In this document: piece after piece, positions 43,854 to 55,074 of the stretch | Layout of the letters: the number at the start of each line of letters is the position of its first letter | How positions within the stretch are numbered: position 1 is the first letter of the stretch | NCBI RefSeq assembly: GCF_036588685.1 | Contig: NC_086386.1 | Span: 21,534,931 to 21,598,930 of the forward strand | Reading direction: 5' to 3' | Origin: Mytilus trossulus | Taxonomy: Eukaryota; Mollusca; Bivalvia; Mytilida; Mytilidae | Length of the DNA: 64,000 nucleotides | Notes under the pieces: model-generated | Told to the model about the DNA's origin: nothing | Databases searched by the model: none | What the model saw: only the letters and a program-made list of their open reading frames with translations | Position numbers and translations under genes: made by a program

Positions 43854-45296
43854 ATGTTGCTAAATTATATGAGTATCCTTTCTGTGTTTCTCCAAGTTTT
43901 GACAGTTCACAGTCAGCAGTGCCTTCAAGGATGTAAATGTTCGTCAAAAGTAACAATATGTGCATTCACCCAAATTAGTGGAATTCCAACCAATCTTCCG
44001 ACAGCAATTACAGCGTTGACAATTTCAGGCAGTGTATCTAGTCCAAATTCATTTGGGCATCTCAGTCCATCTGCGTTTTCATTTTCAAGAATGTCCCATT
44101 TAATAATGAGGTATTGTGGAATTGATGCAATAGACGCTGGGGCATTTAGAACATTACCCGAATTGAAAAGATTGAATTTAGAATTCAACAGAATTAAGAC
44201 ATTTACACAGCAGTCGTTTCAAGGATTATCAAAGTTAACATCACTCGATCTGACCGGTAACAAAAACTGTGACATTAGATCAAATGCTTTTAATGGATTG
44301 TCAACTTTATTAGATCTACGATTAGGCGAAATGGACTTGGATAGACTTGATTTAAATTTGTTTAAATCGCTGCATAGTCTTGTTACCCTTGATCTTCATG
44401 GCAATAAATTTAAAACACTTGACTGGACTGTTATATCGTCGCTGACAAATTTGAAGCATGTCGATCTTTCCGGAAATCAATTAACAACAATTCCATCTAA
44501 TGTGTCGTCACTATTCACACAAATAGTGACAAAGAAGGGGAGCATACATCTTGGAAATAACCCTTGGAAATGTAACTGGGAAATCAAATGGCTGAAAAAC
44601 ATGTCAGTGTCCTTCAGTTCCGTGTTCAGTATAGGAAACATTATTTGCGATTCACCTGCAAATCTTCAATACATTTCATTAATCAGTGTTCCTGATCCTA
44701 AACTAGAACCTATACTTCCAAAGATTTTATATTGTGACAAAACAACAGTAACAGTGAATGAAGGTTCGGCTGTATTTATAAATTGTACGATAAAAGGCGA
44801 TTCAATAACTGTCAAGTGGATAAATCCGACTGGAACCCCGTTCTCGTCTTCCTCTTTACAACAAAATGGGCATAACGTGGACGTGAACGGTAGTTTGTAT
44901 ATTGCGGGCACTTCTTCAGCCGACCGTGGCAACTGGACGTTATCGGTATCATCGAAGTTCGGGGAAGATGAAAGGACTGTTGATATGAATGTTATTTTAT
45001 CAACTACAACGACGACGACGACGACAACAACAACAACAACAACCACGCCGACACTAACAACAATCAAAACAACGATGAAGCAGACGACGTCGATTGTAAC
45101 AACAACTATACCAACAGTAACGTCTACGGTTTTAACAACCAAAACGACACCAAAAAGGGCAACGTACGCCGTCAAGGTTCAAGATGTTTCGACAGATTTT
45201 ACTTTCAAATGGAATTCTGCCCCTCAAATTACAGGAAGCGTAGGATACTTAGTCTTAGTTGTATGTGCAGCAATTGCATGCCAGATTTTTGTGTAA
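43854..45296 (+). CDS. LRR-Ig cell-surface protein A, GPI-type C-terminus (480 aa)
   Basis: Intronless ORF. Signal peptide at about 1-20 (SILSVFLQVLTVHS). LRR N-cap with C23, C27, C29 and C36. LRRs at about 52-236 (LKRLNLEFNRI, LTSLDLTGNKN, LVTLDLHGNKF, LKHVDLSGNQL). LRR C-cap at 236-281 (NPWKCNWEIKWL ... IICDSP). One Ig-like domain at about 286-383 (FINCT, VKWINP, ADRGNW). A Thr-rich mucin-like stalk at 384-433, and a final hydrophobic segment (GYLVLVVCAAIACQIFV) with no cytoplasmic tail. That end predicts a GPI anchor. The usual F-strand Ig cysteine (D-x-G-x-Y-x-C) is leucine. Likely an extracellular recognition or adhesion receptor; the ligand is unknown. The paralogue lies 10 kb away in convergent orientation. 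The antisense Val-rich open frame over the stalk is a shadow. Confidence 0.9.
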   Translation: MLLNYMSILSVFLQVLTVHSQQCLQGCKCSSKVTICAFTQISGIPTNLPTAITALTISGSVSSPNSFGHLSPSAFSFSRMSHLIMRYCGIDAIDAGAFRTLPELKRLNLEFNRIKTFTQQSFQGLSKLTSLDLTGNKNCDIRSNAFNGLSTLLDLRLGEMDLDRLDLNLFKSLHSLVTLDLHGNKFKTLDWTVISSLTNLKHVDLSGNQLTTIPSNVSSLFTQIVTKKGSIHLGNNPWKCNWEIKWLKNMSVSFSSVFSIGNIICDSPANLQYISLISVPDPKLEPILPKILYCDKTTVTVNEGSAVFINCTIKGDSITVKWINPTGTPFSSSSLQQNGHNVDVNGSLYIAGTSSADRGNWTLSVSSKFGEDERTVDMNVILSTTTTTTTTTTTTTTTPTLTTIKTTMKQTTSIVTTTIPTVTSTVLTTKTTPKRATYAVKVQDVSTDFTFKWNSAPQITGSVGYLVLVVCAAIACQIFV

Positions 45297-45639
45297 TAAA
45301 GAATGAAGATTACTAAATTTGCCTTCCCCGGGAAGATAGATATATGATTTACTATTGTTTATTGCATTGATTTAATAATTCTACTTAGCGGAATTGAAAA
45401 TTAAAGATTCTTTGCATAGATTCATATCTATATTTAATGAAAACAAACAATGATTTTGTAAAAAAAAAATTACTTGTAATTTTCATATTGTAAACAGAGT
45501 CATGAGAGTGTAATATATAAATACTAAATTTGTGTTGTTTTATGGGAAATAAATCTATTCAAATATTAGTTCTTGCGACTATGCAGAAAACTCTAAGCGT
45601 TAATTTAATATTTGTTCTAATACTCAAATTGCACACTGT

Positions 45640-45890
45640 TATAAATTATTGTTTGGCGTACATGAAACCAGTTTAACTTAGACACCATTTGCGAGTATGG
45701 TCTTGAGGAAACGATGAAAGTCCGTCGGAAGGGGACGATAAATGACTGACCCGTGTAAAGAGAGAGCCATATTTCTTGCACGTTAAAGACACCCTTGTAG
45801 ATTTCGAAAAAGAGTAGGCTAATGGCGCTACAAGGCAGAACTCGCACCTTCAAAGTGGAAAGGGGTTAATATAAGTTGCAAAACTTGTTT
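45640..45890 (+). repeat. Possible dispersed repeat R6
   Basis: Contains CCATATTTCTTGCACGTTAA, AGACACCCTTGTAGATTTCG and GGAAAGGGGTTAATATAAGT, which I recall as recurring in mussel sequence. Only one copy is in this window, so the call rests on memory. The minus-strand open frame 45617-45853 is not supported as a gene. Confidence 0.35.
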
Positions 45891-45984
45891 CCCAATCCAC
45901 TTTAAATAATTATGTTTAAACTAACTTAAAGAACAGCGATTGTTGTGACAGTCTTATTATGCCCAACCTAGTGGAATTGAGTTT

Positions 45985-46210
45985 TGCAGACTGTGCGTCC
46001 ATTCGTTCATCGTACCGTTTGTTCACGAAGGAAGTCTTTAATGAAGTTGGCGTCCTATCAACTTGAAACTTAGTAAACATGTTCCCAATGATATGATCTT
46101 TCTAAATTTTACGCAAAATTAGAGTATGACCCGCATTTCAAGATCCAATGAACATAGAAAATGATATTGCAGGTGGGGAATCCGTGGTCTATTGACACCT
46201 TCATGTTATA
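45985..46210 (+). repeat. Dispersed repeat R5 (mussel common repeat)
   Basis: GTGCGTCCATTCGTTCATCG, CAACTTGAAACTTAGTAAAC, ATGTTCCCAATGATATGATC and GAACATAGAAAATGATATTG are blocks of a well-known bivalve interspersed repeat. Single copy here. Confidence 0.55.
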
Positions 46211-46284
46211 AGAATGTAATGGAGTTATGATCCAAACTAAACACCTACACAATCTTTAAACTGAAATACTGTACCAATGCAGGA

Positions 46285-46775
46285 ATATGACAGCAGCGCT
46301 TGCATACGGAATTTATATCTTCTAATTGATACGATATTCCCGCGCTTGTATTTCCTATGATTTCCTTGATATAGAGTTGCAGCTCACTAGACAGCTATTA
46401 AACTAAGTGTTCCAAAAGGTGAAGTTGAAATCATCCCTTCGTAAATTTTACGGACGACATAACGAGTTGGTTAACCGTTTCACAGATTGTGTCGGATATT
46501 TTTACGTCGTAACTACAATCCCCTTCCCTTGACATGAACTTAACCTACTAATTAGACTATTTATTGGGTTTGTCATAACATTAGCAATTCGACGGTTGCC
46601 ACTTGTAGAGCAGGATCTGCTTACCCGTCCGGAGCACCTGAGATCCCCCAGTATTTGGCGGGGTTAGTGTTGCTCAGTTTTTTATGTTGTTTCTTGTGTT
46701 CTATCATTTTTAGCCGTGTGGTTGTCAGTTTTATTTCGAATTAATCGTTTGACTGTTTCTCTGATATCTTTCGCA
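46285..46775 (+). mobile_element. Penelope-like element, 3' fragment (family P1)
   Basis: Collinear with 20165-20760: remnants of the reverse transcriptase C-terminus (LAYGIYI, then a KFYGRHNELV-like block), the GACTATTTATTGGGT segment, the GGTTGCCACTTGTAGAGCAG block and the GTTGTCAGTTTTATTTCGAA tail. The core catalytic region is missing. Confidence 0.7.
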
Positions 46776-46784
46776 CCTCTTTTG

Positions 46785-46885
46785 TATCCATTCGTTTGAG
46801 CTTTTGATTTTGCAATTTGATTTGGGACTTACCGTTTTGAATTTTCAGCGGAGTTCAGTATTTTTGTGATTTTACTTTTCACCTA
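46785..46885 (+). repeat. Repeat R2, short 3' piece
   Basis: CATTCGTTTGAGCTTTTGATTTTG and GGAGTTCAGTATTTTTGTGATTTTAC match the end of R2. It follows directly on the Penelope-like fragment. Confidence 0.6.
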
Positions 46886-49800
46886 TGTTTACATATAACA
46901 CTTATCATGCTTATCCAAACTTATATCCTAAAGTATGTCAGTACCAGTTATAACTCCAGCTGAACGATTCGAGAAGAGAAATTACAACACACGTGAGGCT
47001 TTTTTAAGCATTGTGAATGTATGAATAAAAAGTCAACGAAATAACATTATTTTTTTTTAATAGTAATAAAATCCTATTAAGGTAGATAGAGGTTCTGAAT
47101 AAATATATAATTTATGATAATTTGTTAAAATGTTGTTTTACTCTCCTTCATTAAGGTTACATAAATTGTGTAGCTTATACGACACATACATATGTTTCAT
47201 GTAGTAATATGACAATCCTTTTCTTTTATAAGAGCATTTTCGCATTAATGTTGAAGGCCATACAGTAATTTTTAATTGCTTATATCCATTTAATTAAAAC
47301 TCTGGATGATGGTTGTCAATTTGGCAATCATACCTCATCTTCGACTTTCTTTAATTTAGAAAAGTTTGTTAATAGATGTTTATAATAAAGGAGATTTTAT
47401 ATTCTTAAATCTACGCCTAGGTGTTTGAAGTAGTATGTAAGTGACTGGGCATATATGATATTTTGTTGAATTAAGTTCAAAATATTCATTTAAATCATTT
47501 AAACTGTAAATCAGGAAATACATTAACATATAGAGATCTAACAAATCGACATTTTTATATGCATAAAGCTTTTCACCTGATATTGTGTTTAAAGATAAAA
47601 CATTGTCCCTTTGAGTTGATTCGTTATATATTAACTATATTAAGTTAAGTTATCGGTATTCATTATTTAATTTTAAATAAGTCATTAAAATGCCTTTTTC
47701 AGATATATTTAAAATGTCCTTTCACTCAATAAGTCCTTTTAAGTCTCGTCTATTTTGAGTCTATACGATGTCTTCTTCCTTAAACTGGCACAGATTGACG
47801 ACTGTTTACATGTAGCTTTGGTCCAAATGATTTAAGTTTTGCTTCTGTCTGCACCGCATTCTTGAATGTAAAGTATCTAAATTGATTTGAAATGCCCTAA
47901 ATAAATACGCATTGCCCAAACCCGTTAATAAAAATCACCATCAAAATTAATGATATCGTTATCTTTAATAATTTCCGTTAATTATTAAATTGAGAAGTTG
48001 TGATAGAATAAGGTTTAGTCTACTTCGGGCAGAGTTGATCTCGTTATTAATGTAAGGTCTCTATGGTCATACATAGTTGGTTCTTTGCAAATGTTGGGTT
48101 CTAGCGTTCCTCAAAATCCTAAAAGCCCTGTCCATACACCAAAATATTTAAGTGTTATTTTAATATATAACAATTAAATTTCAAGTAACTAAATAGTAAA
48201 CGATCGTCCTAACACACTGGTATCTTTGTTTCTCCATTTCCTACATAAATATTATTATTGAAATTATCTCATGGTCATATCGAAAGAAAGCTAACAGCAA
48301 ATATGATGAATTATTCCTGTCATAGAGGCCGTCCAGGATTAGGGTCAGAGAAATTAATACTGCCATATGAAACCATGGATATATTGGAAAGGGTCATAAA
48401 CTTGTTCCTTGTAAAAGGCTACCTACTCATCCCTCATTGAGCTATTGCAAGAATTGTCAACGTTGCAAAGTGCGTGGCTTTTACATCCCGCGAAGCCAAA
48501 CGAATACGGCAATTTGGAACATGTTTTACTTCTGGTTGGAAGACATCTCCGTGACCATACTTCTATTCCCTGGTATATTTTTGGAAACTTAAAATTGACT
48601 TTCAGTAGTTATTACAGTTTGTTCAAAGTGTTTTCTCCCAAGTATACCCACGCAATTACAAACCCAAACAGTTGCTCTGTCTGTTTATCTCTCTTAGCAA
48701 TTGAGTCAATGAGACATGGGGTGTAATTCTGTGCATATATATAATCTCCTATGTGACTTTTTTTCTCTCTTTTGAAAATATGTTTCTCTTGAAAAAAACT
48801 TGGAATGACAATCCTATTGGAAAAACAAATCGGCTATTAAGAAACAAAACAAGCCACAAAAATACTTGCCGACAGCTTTGCAACCATTTTGTGCCCTAAA
48901 TAGCATCAAATAAGTCAGCTGACAAGAATTTCGAAAAAAAAGAACTTTTCTCCTAAACCGTGGATTTTTTCGGTAACATGCTTGATACTATAAACTAATA
49001 TATCGTCTCGACATGACATTCGGTAATGATGTAACTAAGGTACTTTAAATAACATAGATTGATAGGACAACTGATCTGTATTATATCATATGTTACAAAC
49101 GAATTCCCAAATAACCAGCACATTTTCCCCTCAAATAATTCATGGCATATGTATCTACCGGAATAAAAAAAAACATCCACCGACAAATTGAGAAGGCCAA
49201 AAAAGTTTGTTTTATTCTTTGTGGTAAAACAAAAAACTGAATTACATATCAAGTGTAGGTGTTGTACATAACTTATCTATGCCGAATAGAGTTCACTAGA
49301 TCCATGAGATCCGATCAATGGATGTCCGTAATCGCAAAAGCCTATTACACAATTGGTAGCAATACAATAAGCTTACGTGTTCTTCAATTTCAACTGATTA
49401 TAGTTTATGTGAAAGCTAAAACTCATTAAAAGAGTCATGCATTTGTTTTGGTTGTGAATATTAAGACTCGGCATCGACTAAGGGGGTACAACAAAGAATG
49501 TTAATAACATAATATATTCCTCTGCATTAAAAGGACTTACAGTATGCATCTTTTGTATTGTCTTATATTTCCTTTAAATCACGCATATCGAACATAACTC
49601 AATATTTAATTGACAAATTGTGAAATTAGACTTCAAATTCATGAAATAACAGGCATTGAATAAGTTAAAAGGTCTTTTAGTTTAAGTCTTATTTAGTAAG
49701 ATATAATTGTAATATTACGAAAAGACATGAAACGTGCATTAAAAATGATTTATATGTGCGCACGTGCATGATAGAATGGTTCATTTTAGTTAAAAAAAAC

Positions 49801-51184
49801 TTTATAAAAAGAAACATTTACAATGTATATGTTATGTTTTCTTTTATATTAAACATTTATTATTTATTCAAAATTATATTTTCCAGAATGATTTGTTAAT
49901 AAACCATTATAAGATTCTCTGGGGGGGGGGGGGGGGGTACAAATGATTAAACCTATATATGCAAGTTTGCTGACTTCATTTAAAAATATTAATATTGGTT
50001 ATTACTGTCTCTTTTAATTAATTTGTTGTTATTGAAAGAAAGCAATCTTTATTAACGAATAAATTTAATTCTTTACTCAGGAGGGATTGTCAGACCCTCT
50101 GTGTTTTTTTCGCTCCCGAGTTTAAATTTCTGATGGTTGTTAAAAAAATTGTGCCAGAAATGTCACAACAGAATCCGGATAAATGGGAAAATCGAATTAC
50201 AAAAATATAAATAAAAGATCAGATAAACAGGATTGAGTGTATTATACGTTGGTCATTATGTCTGATAAAGCTGTCACCTGGCTACCATAAAATTTTACTC
50301 AATAATGCAATATAAAGTCAAATAGGTCATTTGTGAATTGAGAAATTAGTAAAGAAATTTTGTCATAATTTAATTAGAAATGATGAAAAATAAGTAATTT
50401 ATTAAAGTGATTGGCCGTCATATTTATTCATATCAGATATTTTATATAGAAAAGCTATTCTTAATTTTCAATGACGTGTGTTTCGAATTGAACGTGACAA
50501 CTTAATGCTAAAAATATTATAGTATACTCAAAAGTTAAAGAAATATATTACTAACTTCTAGTTTATTTTTACAGTTTTCACATTTAGATTCAGATCTAAT
50601 TTTATTCAAAATAAGAAGGCGTCAATGCAAGTTCCTGCAATTGAGATGTATATATTTTTTATTGTTAACAATGACAATATTGATGGTATATGCTTCTTTG
50701 TTGAATGTAGAGGATATTTTTAACTCTGCTACTGAATTTATACAAAGTCGTGTCCAATTGTAATTAATCACCACCTACTATCCATGATGTTTCTATTTAT
50801 GACCCTTTGCCATTCATACATAATCCGTCATGTGCATACCACCTTCAAAACTTATTTCTCTTTACAACTAATGTTTGCGAACCACTGTCACAAATCATCA
50901 TTCCAACCAATAGAAACAAGTAAAATGAAAATAGCGTACAGCAGTTAACATTGTGTGTTCATCTTAATCTCTATAAAAACAAGCAGGTATGTCAAAAAAA
51001 TCAACAAAAATGCATTAAAACAAACCACATCAGCAAAATCAAAAGACTCGAATACAAAATTTTCCCGTCGAACAATTAATGACAGAATGCATAATGAAGA
51101 GAGCCACGTCAAATTGATATCGCCAAACATAGATTAAACAGTAAAAAGTATAATTTACAAAGATGAGTAAAAGAATACTATAAC
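46886..51184. other. No gene seen; R3 piece at about 47245-47345, poly-G at 49921
   Basis: About 4.3 kb between the LRR-Ig paralogues without a supported gene. An R3 remnant (TTGAAGGCCATACAG.. GGCAATCATACCTCATCTTC) is seen at 47245-47345. The adjacent open frames 48258-48440 and 48445-48726 have no recognisable domains and no splice signals tying them together. An R2-like piece (CAGCAGTTAACATTGTGTG) is at about 50938. Confidence 0.45.
49921..49937 (+). repeat. Poly-G run of 17
   Basis: Uninterrupted G run. Length is unreliable in assemblies. Confidence 0.9.
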
Positions 51185-51570
51185 ACGTTATCATCCCTTT
51201 GTAAATTCTTCAGACGCCATCACGAGTTCATTGACCGTTATGTAATAACCGTTTCACAAATAAAATCGGATATACTCTTTATGTTGTAACTACAATACCC
51301 TTCCCTTTTCACGAATGTGACCTGCCAATTATTTACCGAATTTGTAATAACATAAGCAACACGATGGCTCTGTACTCCGGATCATCTAGAACCCCCAGAT
51401 TTTGGTGGGGTTTGTGTTGCTTAGTCTTTAGTTTTCTATGTTGTGTCTTCTGTACTATTATTTGTCTGTTTGTCTTTTTTTCAGCCATGGCGTTGTCAGT
51501 TTATGTTCAATCTATGAGTTTGACTTTCCCTCTGCTAATTCGTCCCTATTTTATTAAGAAGATAAACAAA
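51185..51570 (+). mobile_element. Penelope-like element, 3' fragment (family P1)
   Basis: CAGACGCCATCACGAGTTCATTGACCG, GTTGTAACTACAATACCCTTCCC, AACATAAGCAACACGATGG, TGGTGGGGTTTGTGTTGCTT and TCAGCCATGGCGTTGTCAG follow the P1 order. The GGTGCCACATGTGGAGCAG block is deleted relative to other copies. Confidence 0.65.
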
Positions 51571-51599
51571 GTCAATACCTTGATCTAAATTTCAAGACC

Positions 51600-51835
51600 A
51601 TTGTGATCATTTGTGCAGTTAATACAGAATATTTATCAACAAGGTCTTGGTATTTATCTGATAAATTCTCTTAGAAAAAGGACGAGACGTTTTTACCATA
51701 CACCTGGTTCATCAACTGTCTGCTCAGACACTAGTGACGTTTTACAAAGTGTGAATAGCAGCTGAAAGTTCATGAAAACCGAATGAGTTTGGAACTGTTT
51801 ATACTATATGCCGGTGGAGTTGGTGGGGGAAATCG
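51600..51835 (-). mobile_element. Penelope-like element, 3' fragment (family P2), inverted
   Basis: Its reverse complement reads QLMNQVYG.KTSRPF then a YQDLVDKYSVLTAQ-like end, as at 14055-14165 and 40170-40300. It lies back to back with the P1 fragment at 51185-51570. Confidence 0.65.
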
Positions 51836-52669
51836 AAGTTCCGCCTCTTATTTAATTCTGTTGACCACGTTATTATCTGTGAAATCTGTTTTCAAAACAT
51901 CACTTATTGGAAACACAGTTTCAAAATACTGATGAATTCAGTCGCGGATTATGCCAGTCATAACGTGCATAATGCCCAAAATAATGAATTACTGCAGTAA
52001 GGTCATTGATAAATTATTAGAATTAAAGTCTATGTATACACATGCTTCATCGATCTTTATACCCAAATGTTGCTGAGCTCTTGTTCTACTTCAATAACAA
52101 ATATTTTAATATATCCGCATTTTAAAAACCCCAAACAATATCGTTTTTGTGTGAAAATCTCATTGCATCAACTGTTTAATAATGAATGAGGTATTGACAC
52201 TTCACATAAGAACTCAACATATACCCCACCACACTTACGAACGAAGAAATCAATAATAAGAAATCTCTTTCTTAATTATCAGAATCAATTTTATCACAAA
52301 TCAAAGTTGGGCATAGAAGTTAATTTAAAAGTTGTCTACTCTATGGGCCGTGTGAATCAGATGTGAAAACCTAAAATTTGTATTTCGTTGAACATTTGAG
52401 TTCGTGGTTCTCCTGTACCCAAGAAATCTACGAAAATTGGTATCCAACGAATATTAATGAATCCACAGTATACAAGAAAGCTATTACACCAGGGTTCAAA
52501 GTCGTGAAGTTGATGGTATGCCTCCAAAACCTTTGCAAATGGCAACTGTTTACTCTTTTTGTTTTGCCGTTAAGGAATAATTGCAGTAACCATAATTCCG
52601 TCTGTTCGGTCATATTTCTGTCCACGTCACTTTGGTCAGCTCTTAATAAAATTGTACATCACAACTTTT

Positions 52670-52825
52670 CTACATACGAGAATGCCTGTACCAAGTCAGG
52701 AAAATGACATTTGTTATTCATTCGTTTGATATGTTTCAGCTTTTGATATAGTTTTTTGATTAGGGACTTTCCGTTTTGAATTTTCCTCGGAGTTCGGTAT
52801 TTTTGTTATTTTACTTTTGTGTGTG
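52670..52825 (+). repeat. Repeat R2, partial
   Basis: GAATGCCTGTACCAAGTCAGG, CATTCGTTTGATATGTTTCAG, GGGACTTTCCGTTTTGAATT and GGTATTTTTGTTATTTTAC match the R2 3' half. Confidence 0.65.
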
Positions 52826-53179
52826 ACACCATATACGTTGATTCTAATAACCATATATATCATCGAAGTCATAATGAATGAACTAATGTTAATAAGTTTG
52901 ACCCGAACTTATCAAGTAATCTTTTGATTTGCTGGTGCAACAAAGAAAACACTTCTTTTATCATGCAAAATACAAACGTACAACAATCATCTAGTTGTCT
53001 GCATATTGATATTGTAACATTTAATAAAATATCAATGTGCAGACCCCCTGATAATCAGAAGATATTTTTCCTCGTATCAATCCGTCTTCACCGAATTATA
53101 CTTTATCAACGAATTTGTAATTAAATTAAATTATAATTAAAACGACGGATGCACCATGTTACCAATCCGATCAGTGTGT

Positions 53180-53375
53180 GATGGAGTACGTTCTGCTCAG
53201 CGGAGGCTGTTGTTTGTCTTATGCTCGTTGTTTTTAATTGCTATTGCATTTACAATTTGTTTTGTTTCGATTGATGTGTTTGAGCTTTGGATTTTGCCAT
53301 TTGATTATGGACTTTATGAAGTTTCCTTGGAGTGCAGTATTTTTGTGATTTTACTTTTCATTATGAAAGACTATT
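53180..53375 (+). repeat. Repeat R2, diverged partial
   Basis: TGATGTGTTTGAGCTTTGGATTTTG, TTATGGACTTTATG and GGAGTGCAGTATTTTTGTGATTTTAC correspond to the R2 end. The open frame 53156-53419 spans it and is not supported as a gene. Confidence 0.5.
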
Positions 53376-55074
53376 TTGATGTAGTGTTGTACATTTTGGT
53401 TCTTTTGGTGCACATCTAAATTTATAGTAATTAATTTGAAAATTAAAATTGTTAACCTTAAGAAAAGTGATAACTTTAGCTGCCCAGTGAACCTTTGGCA
53501 TGTCCCTCTTATTATAATTTTTGCCAAATACTGAAAATGTGCCAAGCCTTTATACTTAAGCTCGGCATCAATATGCATTCATATGTCTTTTTTTTAAAGA
53601 AAGCACGACATTATAACATTATAACTTTAGACCAAACTAATACATATACAATATTGGTTAATGTCAGGAAAATATCATTTGTTTTTGTATGAGGCTAAGA
53701 AAGTGGGGAAGGGCGAGGTTCTACCATGTTGTTAACCAGTTTTGCGCCGAGTACAAAAAAGTTGATATTTTTCGGACATTGAACTAATATTGTTTTTATA
53801 CTGCAACTTAAATTAATACATTGCTAGCTTTTTTAATCGAAACACAAATGTCAAACTTATTGTCATCCCTGATTGAGGAGAAAGTGTTCCATGATGAAAT
53901 TTACATGATACCAAATATAGCTTTGTTACTATAATTAGGAAATAAACACAACTAGTTGCAGTATAAATACCAATGCTCATTTTTTTTGTAAATATTAAGC
54001 TGACTGTGAAAACAATAAGTGAAACTTGGCTCTGCTTTCTTTTCGATGTCAATAAAATCATGACAGGATTTATATGTATTATAAAAACAATCAAAATGTT
54101 AAGTGACCTTTTTTTAATTGTTAAACAAGAAACCCAACAATAAACAAGAATCAATATGTATATTTTATATCAAGTATAGCAACGAAAGATTCTTTCCTTC
54201 GAAAAAATTCCAGATAAATTCAAATAATCAAATAAGAAAAGAAAATAAGCAATTCTCGTTTGTAAAGTTAAAACAATAAATAAAAGGCAATACTTTCAGA
54301 AATATGTATGCTAACTTTGGTCTCTTTCTTTCTCTCTCTTAATATCTTTTTTTCGATCCCCCTCTACATTGATCGTGGTATTCCCTTTACATACGAAACA
54401 TGCGAAATGAACTAATTAAATCGATAATAAATGATATGAGTGTTCAAAACTATGACATCAACCTCCTATGCATTATTTGATTGTGTTTCTGATGTTATGC
54501 CAAACACAGAAATTACTTGCTTTTATATTACCAATTAGAAATTGTCTATCAATTAAACATCTGGAAATAAACTTGAATAAAATATCGATTGATCTTTCAA
54601 CTTTGTGTTTCCTCAACTTTTGAATCATAAGGGTTTTCAAAGGTGCTATAGTTATGTTGGTAAAATTTCGGACATCTATAATTGTAAAGACGGGTTGATA
54701 TTTAAAAATAAAATTTTGGGATCATTTTTGCACTTGGTCCAGGGACGTGGTCTAAGTAAAAATACTAATGCAACGCACAAAAGTGACGAAGTAGTTATCT
54801 GATGGCATAATTGATTTTATAATAACTGAAACTAACATTTCCGTCGACATTTTGTTTTTAATTTTGTTTTAATTGAGATGAGCTTTTTTACACAATTTGC
54901 CGTACTCAAAACAATAGCTAATAGATAGACCAAACTCTGAAGTCTTATAGAAAGACACACAATTTAGACGCCATTCGATTTATATCATACGTAATGCAAT
55001 GGCAATGATAATGATAAATGAATAATGCAAACTGAGCTGCTAGTCTCTCAACTTTACGATAATCAGGAGAAAAC

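Larger units (their letters stand above)
51836..55074. other. No gene seen between repeats
   Basis: AT-rich sequence holding the R2 pieces listed separately. Open frames at 52357-52707, 53351-53578 and 53813-54154 have no recognisable domain and conflicting strands. No splice structure linking them was found. Confidence 0.45.

Noticed and set aside
44666..45175. 169-aa antisense open frame rich in valine over the LRR-Ig A stalk
   Set aside because: It is the complement of ACN threonine repeats and the Ig region. The sense strand has a coherent domain structure. The same shadow appears at 55310-55837 over gene B.
45295..45300. AATAAA overlapping the stop codon of LRR-Ig A as its polyadenylation signal
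   Set aside because: Cleavage just after would leave almost no 3' UTR. Other hexamers (for example near 45547) are more plausible.
48258..48726. Two adjacent open frames (60 and 93 aa) that might be a split gene
   Set aside because: No recognisable domain in either, no shared frame, no convincing splice signals. Frame length is near what is expected by chance in 64 kb.
53813..54154. 113-aa minus-strand hydrophobic open frame
   Set aside because: No signal or domain order, AT-rich composition explains the hydrophobic residues, and no neighbouring exon fits it.
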